NCBI GenBank assembly: GCA_045806965.1
Contig: JBJMIG010000081.1
Span: 4,746-68,745 of the forward strand
Length of the DNA stretch: 64,000 nucleotides
Direction of reading: 5' to 3'
Source of the DNA: DASYTH01 sp045806965
GTDB lineage: Bacteria > Actinomycetota > Actinomycetes > Mycobacteriales > Pseudonocardiaceae
Every line of letters begins with the position of its first letter. Positions within the stretch are counted from its first letter, which is position 1. Of this stretch, positions 28,751-36,665 are shown in pieces. A program made the translations under genes and the position numbers. The notes under the pieces were generated by a model, which ran no database searches, was not told the DNA's origin, and worked only from the letters and a program-made list of their open reading frames with translations.

Positions 28751-28771
28751 CACCGCGTCTTCGCGGTTACC

Positions 28772-28790
28772 GCGCAAGGTGACCTTGCGC
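28772..28790. repeat. Family 1 palindrome GCGCAAGGTGACCTTGCGC (copy 3a)
   Basis: A 19-base palindrome with nine-base arms around a single central base, 22 bases after pruA. It combines two facing family 1 cores and may form a short hairpin at the 3' end of the pruA transcript. Confidence 0.85.
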
Positions 28791-28864
28791 TCTACGGCCG
28801 ACGCGCTGCGAAGCCGGGCGAGCCGGCGGCAAGCCGCCTTGGCGAGCGGCGCCGAGCGCGGAGG

Positions 28865-28922
28865 TACAGCGGAATGTCACCTTCCGCTTTGAGAAGCGCA
28901 GCAAGGTCAACTTGTGCTGTAT
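28865..28922. repeat. Family 1 inverted repeat (copy 3b)
   Basis: A degenerate 58-base hairpin: left arm from TACAGCGGAATGTCACC to CCGCTT, right arm from AAGCGCAGCAAGGTC to GTGCTGTA. The layout equals the copy at 10141. It lies between convergent pruA and the reductase gene. Confidence 0.85.
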
Positions 28923-28942
28923 CGCGGCAGGCGGAACACCCC

Positions 28943-29845
28943 TCACTTCGAGGTGTTCGCCGGGCCGGGGAACCAGCTCGCGCTGAGGTCCGGCTGTTCG
29001 GGGCGCCAGCCGGTGGTCGTCGTCAGCTTGGCCGAGGTGACCCGCTGGGACCGGGCCAAGATCTCGAGCGGTCCGACCGCCAGTAGCTTCGGCAGCACCC
29101 GGCCCTTGCGCACGCCGGCCGCCTCGGCCACCGACGCGGCGAACTCCGCCTTGCGCAGCGGGTTCGCGCCGACGTTGTACACCCCGCTCGGCGCACCCAT
29201 GGCGGCCACCGCGGCCGCCGCGGCGTCCGCCGGCCGGATCACGGTCATCCAGCCGGACGGGTCGCCGAACGCCACCGGGCCGCGCAGCCGTGCCGTGCGC
29301 AGCAGCGTCCGGGCCAGCGGCTCGTCACCGATGAGACCGCCGATGCGCAACCGCACCCCGACCCGGCCGGCGGCGGCGAACCGGGCCACGTTGGCGTGCG
29401 CGTCCTCGGCGGACCGGAGCGGGCCGGCCGTGACGATCGGGGCGTCCTCGGTCAGCTCGGTGTCACCGCCGTCGGCGTAGCCGAACGAGATGCCCTCCTG
29501 CACGATCACCCGCACGTCGTCGGTCCGCAACGCCGCCTCGACCAGCACCCGGCTGCCCTCGGTCCGGATCCGGTTGTTCTCCGCCCAGCCGCCGGTCATG
29601 GCCGCCTTCGCACCGGTCGGGATCCGGGTGGCCAGGTTCACCACGGCCGCCCGGCCGTCCAGCGCCTTGCTCATCGAGTCGAGATCGAACAGGTCGGCGA
29701 TCACCGGCTCGACACCGAGGCGCGCGATCGCGGCGGCTCGCTCGGCGTTGCGGGCCAGCCCGGTCACCTCGTGGCCGGCGGCGAGCAACCGGGGCGCCGC
29801 CTCCCGGCCGAGCACCCCGGTCACTCCGATCAACAGCACACGCAC
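28943..29845 (-). CDS. NAD(P)-dependent epimerase/reductase-like protein (extended SDR/NmrA type)
   Basis: 300 residues. The N-terminal VRVLLIGVTGVLGREAAPRL carries the GxxGxxG-type dinucleotide motif of atypical or extended short-chain dehydrogenases. An acidic strand VIADLFDLDSM and VVNLATRIP follow the Rossmann pattern. The position expected for YxxxK reads ISFGYADGG, so the classic catalytic pair is not obvious. It may act on a small cofactor-linked substrate, or only sense NADP. GTG 29845 has GGAAGGGG eight bases before it; the frame extends to ATG 29872. No operon partner. Confidence 0.75.
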   Translation of the reverse strand: MRVLLIGVTGVLGREAAPRLLAAGHEVTGLARNAERAAAIARLGVEPVIADLFDLDSMSKALDGRAAVVNLATRIPTGAKAAMTGGWAENNRIRTEGSRVLVEAALRTDDVRVIVQEGISFGYADGGDTELTEDAPIVTAGPLRSAEDAHANVARFAAAGRVGVRLRIGGLIGDEPLARTLLRTARLRGPVAFGDPSGWMTVIRPADAAAAAVAAMGAPSGVYNVGANPLRKAEFAASVAEAAGVRKGRVLPKLLAVGPLEILARSQRVTSAKLTTTTGWRPEQPDLSASWFPGPANTSK

Positions 29846-29917
29846 CGCGTCCACCCCTTCCGTCGGGTCCATCGTCCATCGACATGGACGACCCGGGGCG
29901 AGCGGGTGTGACCGGGA

Positions 29918-30748
29918 TCAGCTGTGCGGCAGCTCACCCACCTGGCCGGCGGTCGGTGCGGTGACGGTGACCGGCTTGCCCCAGTCCGAGTAGTCCACGA
30001 CCAGCTTGCCGGTCTTGCCGGCATCCCCGGTCGGCTGGTCCGAGGTGATCCGCACCGGCAGGCCCTCCGCATCGACCCACATCTCCAGTGGGAGTTGCTT
30101 GACGCCGGACTTGGCCACCGAGTCCTCCAGCAGCTTCTTCAGCTTGGGGTCGGTCTGCTTCTCGATCGACTTGGCGACGTCGATGCTCACCGAATAGTGG
30201 GTGGTGTCCTTGCCTGCGAGTTGCTCGGACTTCTTCGCGGTGATCATGCCGCTGTCTTTGAGCTGCTCGAGCATCTTGGTCGGGTCGCCGTTGTCCTTCA
30301 CCTGTTCCATGAGGGAGCCCAGGGTCTGCGACATCGGATCGGTGCCCTTGGTGTCGAGCTTGACCCACGGCTTGCCCTGGGTCAGCCCGTCCGGCAGCTT
30401 CAGGTAGAAAACCCCGTCGACGAGCCGCATGGCGAGCTCGGCCATCTCCGGCACCTCGAGCGTGAGGTCGATGGCCGGGGAGCCGCCGAACGACATGTCA
30501 CCCTGGCCCTTGACGGTCTCCTCGCCCTCGGTGATGTTCATCACGACGTGCACGCTCTGCTTGGCCGAACTGGTCTTGCGGACCTGGTCGGCGAGCAGGG
30601 AGAGGCTGGAACCGGCCTCGACGCTGGCCCCGCCGGAGTTGCCGGAGTTGCCGTTCTGTCCGGCCGTCCCGCCGCCGCTGGAGCCGCACCCGGCCAATGC
30701 GAGTGCGGTGACCAGTGCTCCCGTCGCCAGTAAGGTGATCTTGCGCAA
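29918..30748 (-). CDS. Exported lipoprotein (LppX/LolA-like fold)
   Basis: 276 residues with signal peptide MRKITLLATGALVTALALAGC; the lipobox LAGC gives the anchored Cys. A Gly/Ser/Asn linker is followed by a domain rich in alternating strands (QSVHVVMNITEGEETVKGQG, then VFYLKLPDGLTQ) that resembles the LppX/LprG/LolA half-barrel, which holds lipid chains in known members. The start is TTG 30748, directly after the TAA stop of rsgA, with GGAGG five bases before it, so it is coupled to rsgA. Ligand unknown; the family call is moderate. Confidence 0.72.
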   Translation of the reverse strand: MRKITLLATGALVTALALAGCGSSGGGTAGQNGNSGNSGGASVEAGSSLSLLADQVRKTSSAKQSVHVVMNITEGEETVKGQGDMSFGGSPAIDLTLEVPEMAELAMRLVDGVFYLKLPDGLTQGKPWVKLDTKGTDPMSQTLGSLMEQVKDNGDPTKMLEQLKDSGMITAKKSEQLAGKDTTHYSVSIDVAKSIEKQTDPKLKKLLEDSVAKSGVKQLPLEMWVDAEGLPVRITSDQPTGDAGKTGKLVVDYSDWGKPVTVTAPTAGQVGELPHS

Positions 30749-31780
30749 TTAGCCCTCCGAGTGCTCGTCCAGCCCGGCCCGCGAGGCTAGCAAACGACGC
30801 AGCGAGCTCAGCCGGGCGACGGAGGCGGCGCCGTCCGCGGTGACCACGTCCAGCATGCAGTCCGGGTCCTCCGGCGGCCCGCGGTGCCCGCAGTTCGACG
30901 GGCACTCCTCGGCCGCCTCGACGAACTCGGGGAACGCGGACACGATGTCGTCCGGCGAGACGTGCGCCAGGCCGAACGAGCGGATCCCCGGCGTGTCGAC
31001 CACCCAGCCGCCGCCGGGCAGCGGCAGCGCCACCGCGGTGACCGAGGTGTGCCGGCCCTTGCCGACCGCGCTCACCACGCCGATCGCCCGGTCCGCGTCC
31101 GGCACCAGCTTGTTGACCAGGGTGGACTTTCCGACGCCGGAGTGGCCGATGAACGCGGAAACCTTGTGCGCCAGCGCCTCCCGTAGCTCGTCCGGCTCAA
31201 GGTCGTGCCGGGTGACCACCATCGGCAGATCCAGCTCGGCATAGGAGGCGAGCAGCGTCGCCGGGCTCGCCAGGTCGGATTTGGTCAGGCACAGTACGGG
31301 TTTGAGCCCACCGGCGAAGGCGGCCACCAGGCAGCGGTCGATGAACCCGGTGCGCGGCGGTGGATCGGCCAGCGCGCAGACGATCATCAGCTGCTCGGCG
31401 TTGGCCACCACGACCCGCTCGTACGGGTCGTTGTCGTCCGCGGTGCGGCGCAGCACACTGCTCCGGTCGGCCACCCGGACGACCCTGGCCAGGGTGTCCG
31501 GCCGGCCCGAGATGTCGCCGACCAGGTCGACCAGGTCGCCGACCACGATCGGGGTACGGCCCAACTCCCTGGCCCGCATGGCGATCACCTCGTTGGCCGG
31601 GTCGCCGTCGAGTGCGCAGGTCCACCGGCCACGGTCCACCTCGACCACCATGGCCGTGCGGGCGTCGGCGTGTTCCGGGCGGAGCTTGCTGCGCGGCCGG
31701 GTCCCCCGTCCCGGCCGGACCCGGACGTCCGCCTCGTCAAGCTTGCGCCAGTCCTCGCGGCGCCGGCCCTTCCCCGTCAC
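30749..31780 (-). CDS. rsgA: Ribosome small-subunit-dependent GTPase RsgA
   Basis: 343 residues: an OB-fold (about 45-115), then a circularly permuted GTPase with G4 CLTKSDL, G1 FIGHSGVGKSTLVNKL and G3 VVDTPGIRSF, and a C-terminal zinc region with CPSNCGHRGPPEDPDC (Cys-Cys-His-Cys). It checks maturation of the 30S subunit and acts with GTP. GTG 31780 gives the usual start (MTGKGRRRED) with GAGGGG upstream. It sits just downstream of aroA with a 22-base gap, as in mycobacteria (Rv3228/Rv3227). Confidence 0.94.
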   Translation of the reverse strand: MTGKGRRREDWRKLDEADVRVRPGRGTRPRSKLRPEHADARTAMVVEVDRGRWTCALDGDPANEVIAMRARELGRTPIVVGDLVDLVGDISGRPDTLARVVRVADRSSVLRRTADDNDPYERVVVANAEQLMIVCALADPPPRTGFIDRCLVAAFAGGLKPVLCLTKSDLASPATLLASYAELDLPMVVTRHDLEPDELREALAHKVSAFIGHSGVGKSTLVNKLVPDADRAIGVVSAVGKGRHTSVTAVALPLPGGGWVVDTPGIRSFGLAHVSPDDIVSAFPEFVEAAEECPSNCGHRGPPEDPDCMLDVVTADGAASVARLSSLRRLLASRAGLDEHSEG

Positions 31781-31802
31781 CGTGGCCCCTCGCTCAGCTC
31801 GC

Positions 31803-33068
31803 TCACCTGCCGAGCATTCTGGCCCACATTCCGGGGAAGTCGGGCATGGTCTTGCTGGTGCTGGCGATGTCGTCCACCTCGACCCCACGCACGGCAAGGC
31901 CGACGATCGCGCCCGCGGTGGCCATCCGGTGGTCGGCGTAGGCGTGCCAGACCCCACCGTGCAGCGCGGCCGGCCGGATCGCCAGGCCGTCCTCCGTCTC
32001 AACGGCATTCCCGCCGAGCGCGTTGAGCTCGCCGGCGAGCGCGGCCAGCCGGTCGGTCTCGTGCCCGCGCAGGTGCGCGATGCCGCGCAGCACGGACGGG
32101 CCGGCGGCGAGCGCGGCGAGCGCGGCCACGGTCGGGGCCAGCTCGCCCGCGTCGTGCAGGTCAATGTCCACTCCGGACAGTTCGGCCGGCCCCGACACCG
32201 TCAGCCCGGTCGAGGAAAGTGTTGTCCGACAGCCCATCGCGTCGAGGATGGGCCGAATCGCGTCGCCCGCCTGCGTGGTGTGTTCCGGCCAGGCGGGCAC
32301 GGTCACGGTGCCGCCGGTCAGCGCGGCCGCGGCCAGAAACGGCGTGGCATTGGACAGGTCCGGCTCGACCACCCAGTCCCGCACCGCGACCGGTCCCGGC
32401 GCTACCCGCCAGGTGTTCGGGTCCGCGTCGTCCACCTCGACCCCGGCCTGGCGCAGCATCGCCACGGTCATCTCGATGTGTGGCAACGAGGGCACCGGTT
32501 TCCCGTCGTGGCGCACGGTCAACCCCCGGGTGTAGCGGGCACCGGAGAGCAGCAGACCGGAGACGAACTGGGAGGACTGCGAGGCGTCCAATGTCACTTC
32601 GCCGCCCGGCACCTCGCCGGTTCCCAGCACGGTGAACGGCAACGTGTCGCCGTCCAGGGTGACTCCCAGCGCGCGCAACGCGTTCAGCACCGTGCCCATG
32701 GGTCGCTCGCGCGCCCGAGGGTCGCCGTCGAAGCCGATCTCGCCGGTGGCGAGCGCCGCGACCGGCGGCACGAACCGCATCACCGTGCCCGCCAGCCCGC
32801 AGTCGACCGAAGCGGGTCCGTGAAACCCGTCGTGCGGCCCGATCCGCGCCACGTTGGCCGGGCTGACCTCGACCGGAACCCCCAACGCGCGCAGCGCGCC
32901 CAGCATCAGCTCCGAGTCCCGGCTGGCCGGGACCCCGTGCACGGCGACCGTCCCGCCACTGTGCGCGGCGAGCACGAGCGCCCGGTTCGTGATCGACTTG
33001 GACCCCGGAACCGAGACGGTGGCCAGAACCGGAGCGGTCGCCACCGGAGCGGACCAGGACTGCGTCAT
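31803..33068 (-). CDS. aroA: 3-phosphoshikimate 1-carboxyvinyltransferase (EPSP synthase)
   Basis: 421 residues. It transfers enolpyruvyl from PEP to shikimate-3-phosphate in chorismate synthesis. Seen: SVPGSKSITNRALVLAA (substrate-binding Lys), CGLAGTVMRFVPPVAAL, DGDPRARERPMGTVLNAL, and HADYDHRM-type motif YADHRMATAGAIVGL near the end. Start ATG 33068; no clear ribosome site precedes it, so the message may be leaderless. The divergent SRAP gene starts 78 bases away, and their promoters must share that gap. Confidence 0.95.
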   Translation of the reverse strand: MTQSWSAPVATAPVLATVSVPGSKSITNRALVLAAHSGGTVAVHGVPASRDSELMLGALRALGVPVEVSPANVARIGPHDGFHGPASVDCGLAGTVMRFVPPVAALATGEIGFDGDPRARERPMGTVLNALRALGVTLDGDTLPFTVLGTGEVPGGEVTLDASQSSQFVSGLLLSGARYTRGLTVRHDGKPVPSLPHIEMTVAMLRQAGVEVDDADPNTWRVAPGPVAVRDWVVEPDLSNATPFLAAAALTGGTVTVPAWPEHTTQAGDAIRPILDAMGCRTTLSSTGLTVSGPAELSGVDIDLHDAGELAPTVAALAALAAGPSVLRGIAHLRGHETDRLAALAGELNALGGNAVETEDGLAIRPAALHGGVWHAYADHRMATAGAIVGLAVRGVEVDDIASTSKTMPDFPGMWARMLGR

Positions 33069-33145
33069 GGTTGTAGATGATCCCGTACCGCCGGCTCGCT
33101 TGTGTCGGTGGGACATGTCACGATCGGCTATGGAGGTGGTCTGAC

Positions 33146-33925
33146 TTGTGCGGCAGGTATGCGGCGACGAAGGACCCGGCGACACTGGCCGCCGAGTTCG
33201 ACGCGGTCGACTTGGATGACACGGAGTCCTACGCGCCACGAGCCGACTACAACGTCGCGCCGACCAAGCAGGAGCTCACGGTCGTGCAGCGGCATCCGCG
33301 CGACGAGGAGGGCAATCCCGATCCCGACACCACGGTGCGCAGCCTGCGGGTGATGCGCTGGGGCCTGGTTCCGCACTGGGCCAAGGACAAGTCCATCGGC
33401 GCCAAGATGATCAACGCCCGGGCGGACAGCGCGGCGAGCAAACCGGCGTTCAAGAGCTCGCTGGCCAAGCGGCGCTGCCTGGTCCCGGCGGACGGCTGGT
33501 ACGAGTGGCGCAGAGAGGGCGGCGTCAAGCAGCCGTTCTACCTGACCTCCCCGGACGGGGCCAGCCTGGCGTTCGCCGGGCTGTGGGCCACGTGGCGGGA
33601 CAAGGCCGAGCCGGAGTCCGACCCGTTGGTCAGCTACACCATCCTGACCACAGACGCGGTCGGCCAGCTCACCGACATCCACGATCGGATGCCGCTGCTG
33701 CTGCCGCGCGAGTCCTGGGCTGCCTGGCTCGACCCTGACCGCGAGGACGTGTCGGAGCTGCTGGCCTCGCCGCCGGCCGAACTGGTTGCCGCCCTTGAGT
33801 TGCGTCCGGTTTCCAAGGCCGTGAACAGCGTCCGCAACAACGGTCCCGAGCTGCTCGAACGACACGAGCCGGCGCAGGACCTCGACGAGCCGGCGCTGTT
33901 CGACGCCGACGCCGCCACGAAATGA
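33146..33925 (+). CDS. SRAP-domain protein (HMCES/YedK family), DNA abasic-site shielding
   Basis: 259 residues starting from TTG 33146, with GGAGG nine bases before it. This start puts Cys at position 2 (M-CGRYAATKDP), as required because Cys2 becomes N-terminal and forms the thiazolidine crosslink to abasic sites in single-stranded DNA. Other active residues are visible: Asn in YNVAPTKQ, Glu in WYEWRREG and His in IHDRMPLLL. The C terminus has VSKAVNSVRNNGPELL. It protects abasic sites during replication. Annotation from an upstream start would bury the essential Cys. It overlaps the next gene by four bases (ATGA). Confidence 0.92.
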   Translation: MCGRYAATKDPATLAAEFDAVDLDDTESYAPRADYNVAPTKQELTVVQRHPRDEEGNPDPDTTVRSLRVMRWGLVPHWAKDKSIGAKMINARADSAASKPAFKSSLAKRRCLVPADGWYEWRREGGVKQPFYLTSPDGASLAFAGLWATWRDKAEPESDPLVSYTILTTDAVGQLTDIHDRMPLLLPRESWAAWLDPDREDVSELLASPPAELVAALELRPVSKAVNSVRNNGPELLERHEPAQDLDEPALFDADAATK

Positions 33926-34533
33926 CCACCACCGAGATAGCCACCGCGCACGGCACCGCCCGGGCCCAGCTGCACTGTGCTGCCGAAGGCCGGGCCGCGC
34001 TGCTGCTCGGGCACGGCGCCGGGGGCGGCATCGGCGCGCCGGACCTGGTCGCCGCCACCCGGGGGGCGACCGCCGCCGGGGTACACGTGGCGCTGGTCGA
34101 GCAGCCCTACCGGGTGGCCGGCCGCCGGGTGCCGGCGCCCGCCGCGCAGCTGGACTCCGCCTGGCTGACCGTCGCCGAGGAGCTGCAGCAGGAATTCTTC
34201 GCGGACCTGCCGCTGGTGTTCGGCGGCCGCTCGTCCGGCGCACGGGTGGCCTGCCGCACGTCGACGACCGGCCAGGCGGTGGCCGTGGTGTGCCTCGCGT
34301 TCCCGGTGCACCCGCCTGGCCGGCCGGAGCGCACCCGGCAGCCCGAGCTGGACGCGGTCGAGGTGCCCACCCTGGTGGTGCAGGGCGAGAACGACCCGTT
34401 CGGGATGCCGGGTGGCGCGCACCACCGCGAGGTCGTGCTGTTCCCGGGCGATCACTCGCTCAAGCGGGATGCCACCGGCATCGCGCGCACGGTCGAGGAG
34501 TGGTTGGGCCGGATCCTGCGTCCGCTGGGCTGA
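33922..34533 (+). CDS. Small alpha/beta-hydrolase (TEX30/KANL3-like)
   Basis: 203 residues. ALLLGHGAGGGIGAPDL gives the oxyanion-hole HGAGG pattern, FGGRSSGARVAC the nucleophile Ser, and ENDPFG and FPGDHSLK the likely Asp and His. The small size and HGAGG opening match the KANL3/TEX30-like group, whose substrates are not known. The ATGA overlap with the SRAP gene indicates coupled translation. The stop is 24 bases from the convergent ybaK stop. Confidence 0.82.
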   Translation: MTTTEIATAHGTARAQLHCAAEGRAALLLGHGAGGGIGAPDLVAATRGATAAGVHVALVEQPYRVAGRRVPAPAAQLDSAWLTVAEELQQEFFADLPLVFGGRSSGARVACRTSTTGQAVAVVCLAFPVHPPGRPERTRQPELDAVEVPTLVVQGENDPFGMPGGAHHREVVLFPGDHSLKRDATGIARTVEEWLGRILRPLG

Positions 34534-34557
34534 GCCGTCCCCGCTCCGCTCGGCTCC

Positions 34558-35076
34558 TCAGCCGGCGATCGGGGCGACGGTGGCGTCCAGCAGCCGGGTG
34601 AGGTCGGCCGGAGCGAGCTCGACCTCCAGGCCGCGCCGCCCCGCCGAGCAGTACAGCGTGTCCAGCGCCCCCGCGGACGCGTCCAGCACCGTGGGCAGTC
34701 GGTTGCGCTGGCCGAGCGGTGAGATCCCGCCGGCCACGTAGCCGGTGGCCCGCTCGGCCGCGGCCACCTCGGCCATCCTGGCTCGTTTGCCGCCGACCGC
34801 GGCCACCTCGGCCATCCTGGCTCGTTTGCCGCCGACCGCGGCCGCCAGTGCCTTCAGGTCGAGTTGGGCCGTCACCGGCACGATCCCGACCACCAGGCGG
34901 GCGCCGTCCACCTCGGCGAGCAGCGTCTTGAACACCCGCTCCGGCGCCACCCCGAGCGCCTCGGCGGCCTCGAGGCCGTAGGAGGGGTGCCGCGGATCGT
35001 GCTGGTAGGAGTGCACCGTGTGCCGCACCTTCTGCCTGGTCAGCAAGGCCGTCGCCGGCGTGCCCTGTCCCGCCAC
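34558..35076 (-). CDS. ybaK: Cys-tRNA(Pro)/Cys-tRNA(Cys) deacylase YbaK/EbsC, with internal 13-residue duplication
   Basis: 172 residues of the YbaK/ProX editing-domain family, which hydrolyses mischarged Cys-tRNA(Pro). Typical segments are HTVHSYQHDPRHPSYGLEAA, VFKTLLAEVDG, the Lys in DLKALAAAVGGKRARM, and VAGGISPLGQRNRLPTVLD. Residues around 80-106 contain VGGKRARMAEVAA twice in a row, encoded by a perfect 39-bp duplication. Homologues have one copy, so an extra helix turn or loop is inserted close to the active-site Lys region. It lies divergent from the sigma factor gene; its start is only 13 bases from the SigR-type promoter. Confidence 0.9.
   Translation of the reverse strand: MAGQGTPATALLTRQKVRHTVHSYQHDPRHPSYGLEAAEALGVAPERVFKTLLAEVDGARLVVGIVPVTAQLDLKALAAAVGGKRARMAEVAAVGGKRARMAEVAAAERATGYVAGGISPLGQRNRLPTVLDASAGALDTLYCSAGRRGLEVELAPADLTRLLDATVAPIAG
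34760..34837. repeat. Perfect 39-bp tandem duplication inside ybaK
   Basis: Two identical 39-base units, 34760-34798 and 34799-34837, each beginning GCGGCCACCTCGGCCATCC. They are in frame and encode 13 residues each. Zero mismatches suggest a recent slippage or unequal exchange. Confidence 0.95.
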
Positions 35077-35088
35077 GCGGCCAGCCTA

Positions 35089-35116
35089 GGGAATGTCCAC
35101 CAGGGTGCCGAGCGTT
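35089..35116 (+). promoter_or_regulatory. SigR/SigH-type autoregulatory promoter
   Basis: GGGAAT (35089-35094) and GTT (35114-35116) with a 19-base spacer match the SigR/SigH consensus GGAAT-N18/19-GTT used by thiol-oxidative-stress sigma factors on their own genes. It lies about 125 bases upstream of the sigma factor start and 13 bases from the divergent ybaK start. Confidence 0.75.
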
Positions 35117-35239
35117 CTGCCCCACGTGTTGACTGAGTTGGGTGCTACCGAGCGCCGGGCGGCCCTCCGACCGCGCCGCGTATTCTCGAAGTGGTCCCAT
35201 GCGCGCCCAGCGATGGGAATTTCGCTGGAAGGGAGCGCG

Positions 35240-35866
35240 GTGCCGAGCACCGAAACCCAGGCCAACGCCAGGCCAGAGACTCCGGCGGAGCGGGCCGAAC
35301 GGTTCGAACGGGACGCGCTGCCACTGCTCGACCAGCTCTACTCCGCCGCCCTGCGGATGACCCGGAACCCCGCCGATGCCGAGGATCTGGTCCAGGAGAC
35401 CTATCTCAAGGCGTACGCGGCGTTCGAGTCGTTCCGGGTCGGGACCAACCTCAAGGCTTGGCTCTACCGGATCCTCACCAACACCTACATCAACGGGTAC
35501 CGCAAACGGCAACGTCAGCCGGTCCAGCAGCCGACCGAGGAGATCACCGACTGGCAGCTCGCCCAATCGGAGAGCCACACCTCATCCGGCCTGCGCTCGG
35601 CCGAGTTGGACGCGATGGACCGGCTGCCGGACGTCGATGTGAAGACGGCGCTTCAGGAGCTTCCCGAGGAGTTCCGGTTGGCGGTGTACCTTGCTGACGT
35701 CGAAGGCTTCGCCTACAAGGAGATTGCCGAGATCATGGGCACGCCGATCGGCACCGTGATGTCCCGCCTGCACCGGGGCCGGCGCATGCTGCGCGACCTG
35801 CTGTCGGATGTGGCGCGTGAGCGCGGGTTTTTGCGTTCGGCCGAGCGAGAGGTGGCCGGGTCATGA
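35240..35866 (+). CDS. sigR: RNA polymerase sigma factor, SigR/SigH group (thiol-oxidative stress)
   Basis: 208 residues: region 2 contains ALRMTRNPADAEDLVQETYLKAY and FRVGTNLKAWLYRILTNTYIN; region 4 contains ALQELPEEFRLAVYLADVEGF and EIAEIMGTPIGTVMSRLHRGRR. Almost residue-for-residue like SigH of mycobacteria and SigR of Streptomyces, which induce thioredoxin and thiol systems on disulfide stress. I prefer GTG 35240 (GGAAGGGAG upstream); ATG 35213 or an earlier codon would give an N-extended form, which is notable because SigR in Streptomyces has two start sites. It overlaps the anti-sigma gene by four bases. Confidence 0.94.
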   Translation: MPSTETQANARPETPAERAERFERDALPLLDQLYSAALRMTRNPADAEDLVQETYLKAYAAFESFRVGTNLKAWLYRILTNTYINGYRKRQRQPVQQPTEEITDWQLAQSESHTSSGLRSAELDAMDRLPDVDVKTALQELPEEFRLAVYLADVEGFAYKEIAEIMGTPIGTVMSRLHRGRRMLRDLLSDVARERGFLRSAEREVAGS

Positions 35867-36183
35867 GCTGCGGCAATCACCATGAGACGGACTGCTCGGA
35901 GGTACTGGCCGAGGTGTGGATGTTTCTCGACCACGAGTGCAACGAGAGCCGCAGGGCGTTACTGGCGAGGCACCTCGACGAGTGCAGCCCCTGCTTGGCC
36001 CGGTACGGCCTCGATGAGCATCTGAAGACGCTGCTGGCCGCCAAGTGCGGCGGCGAGCACGCCCCGGACGGGCTCAAGGACCGGCTCCGGGCGACGATCA
36101 GAAAGACCGTGCTCGAGCACGGCACGGTCACCGTCGACGCGACCAGCGTGACCGTCGAGGTCCGGGAGGACGGGCGGGCCTAG
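35863..36183 (+). CDS. rsrA: Zinc-binding anti-sigma factor, RsrA/RshA type
   Basis: 106 residues with the ZAS motif HLDECSPC. Cys11, His37, Cys41 and Cys44 fall at the same numbers as the redox and zinc residues of Streptomyces RsrA; Cys3 and Cys62 are also present. Under reducing conditions such proteins hold the sigma factor; disulfide formation releases zinc and sigma. The ATGA overlap with the sigma gene supports the pairing. The C-terminal 45 residues are probably flexible. Confidence 0.93.
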   Translation: MSCGNHHETDCSEVLAEVWMFLDHECNESRRALLARHLDECSPCLARYGLDEHLKTLLAAKCGGEHAPDGLKDRLRATIRKTVLEHGTVTVDATSVTVEVREDGRA

Positions 36184-36199
36184 CGGCCCGCGCCGAACA

Positions 36200-36280
36200 C
36201 TAGGCCTGGCTGTGCGGCCGCTTGCCGTGGTTGGCCGAACTCTTCTTCCGGTCGCGACGCTTGCGGGCGCGCTTGGACAT
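36200..36280 (-). CDS. Ribosomal protein bL37 (tiny, 26 residues)
   Basis: A 26-residue, strongly basic peptide, MSKRARKRRDRKK at its N terminus and ANHGKRPHSQA at its end. It matches the very small large-subunit protein bL37 found in mycobacterial ribosomes. ATG 36280 has GAGGAG seven bases upstream. It converges on rsrA with a 16-base gap. Easy to miss by length filters. Confidence 0.9.
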   Translation of the reverse strand: MSKRARKRRDRKKSSANHGKRPHSQA

Positions 36281-36403
36281 CGGGTTCTCCTCGCTGGTTG
36301 GCGTAGGTGGACAATCTTGCCACGAGTCTGTTGTCGCCTGGCCGACGGCTCGGCCGTGGTTGGATTGCCTGGTATCAAGCGGCGCTACGAGGAGGGCCGG
36401 CCG

Positions 36404-36616
36404 ATGGCGGAGATCCACGCCGAGATGGTGGCCAACGTGCTGGAGGTCGTTGGTCACGAGGGCCAGCTCGTGGATGAGGGCGACACCGTGGTGGTTCTCG
36501 AGTCGATGAAGATGGAGATTCCGGTGCTCACCGAGTACTCGGGGAAGCTGACCAAGATCGCCGTCAAGGAGGGTGACGTGGTCCAGGAGCACGACCTGAT
36601 CGCCATTGTCGAATGA
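36404..36616 (+). CDS. Biotinylated/lipoyl-type carrier protein (TB7.3-like)
   Basis: 70 residues forming a single biotinyl domain: MAEIHAEMVANVLEVVGHEG, the biotinylation motif ESMKMEIPV (Lys about residue 36), and a closing IAVKEGDVVQEHDLIAIVE. It corresponds to the 7.3-kDa biotinylated protein Rv3221c, which serves as a stand-alone carrier of uncertain carboxylase partner. ATG 36404 follows GGAGGG. The sensor kinase gene starts 50 bases on. Confidence 0.92.
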   Translation: MAEIHAEMVANVLEVVGHEGQLVDEGDTVVVLESMKMEIPVLTEYSGKLTKIAVKEGDVVQEHDLIAIVE

Positions 36617-36665
36617 TTGTCGAATGACCGTGTGGAGTCCCAGCGCCATGCCGACCCGGTGATCC

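Noticed and set aside
36174..36191. Hairpin GCGGGCC-TAGC-GGCCCGC at the rsrA stop as terminator
   Set aside because: Only seven pairs and it includes the stop codon. Such stems are common by chance at this GC content.
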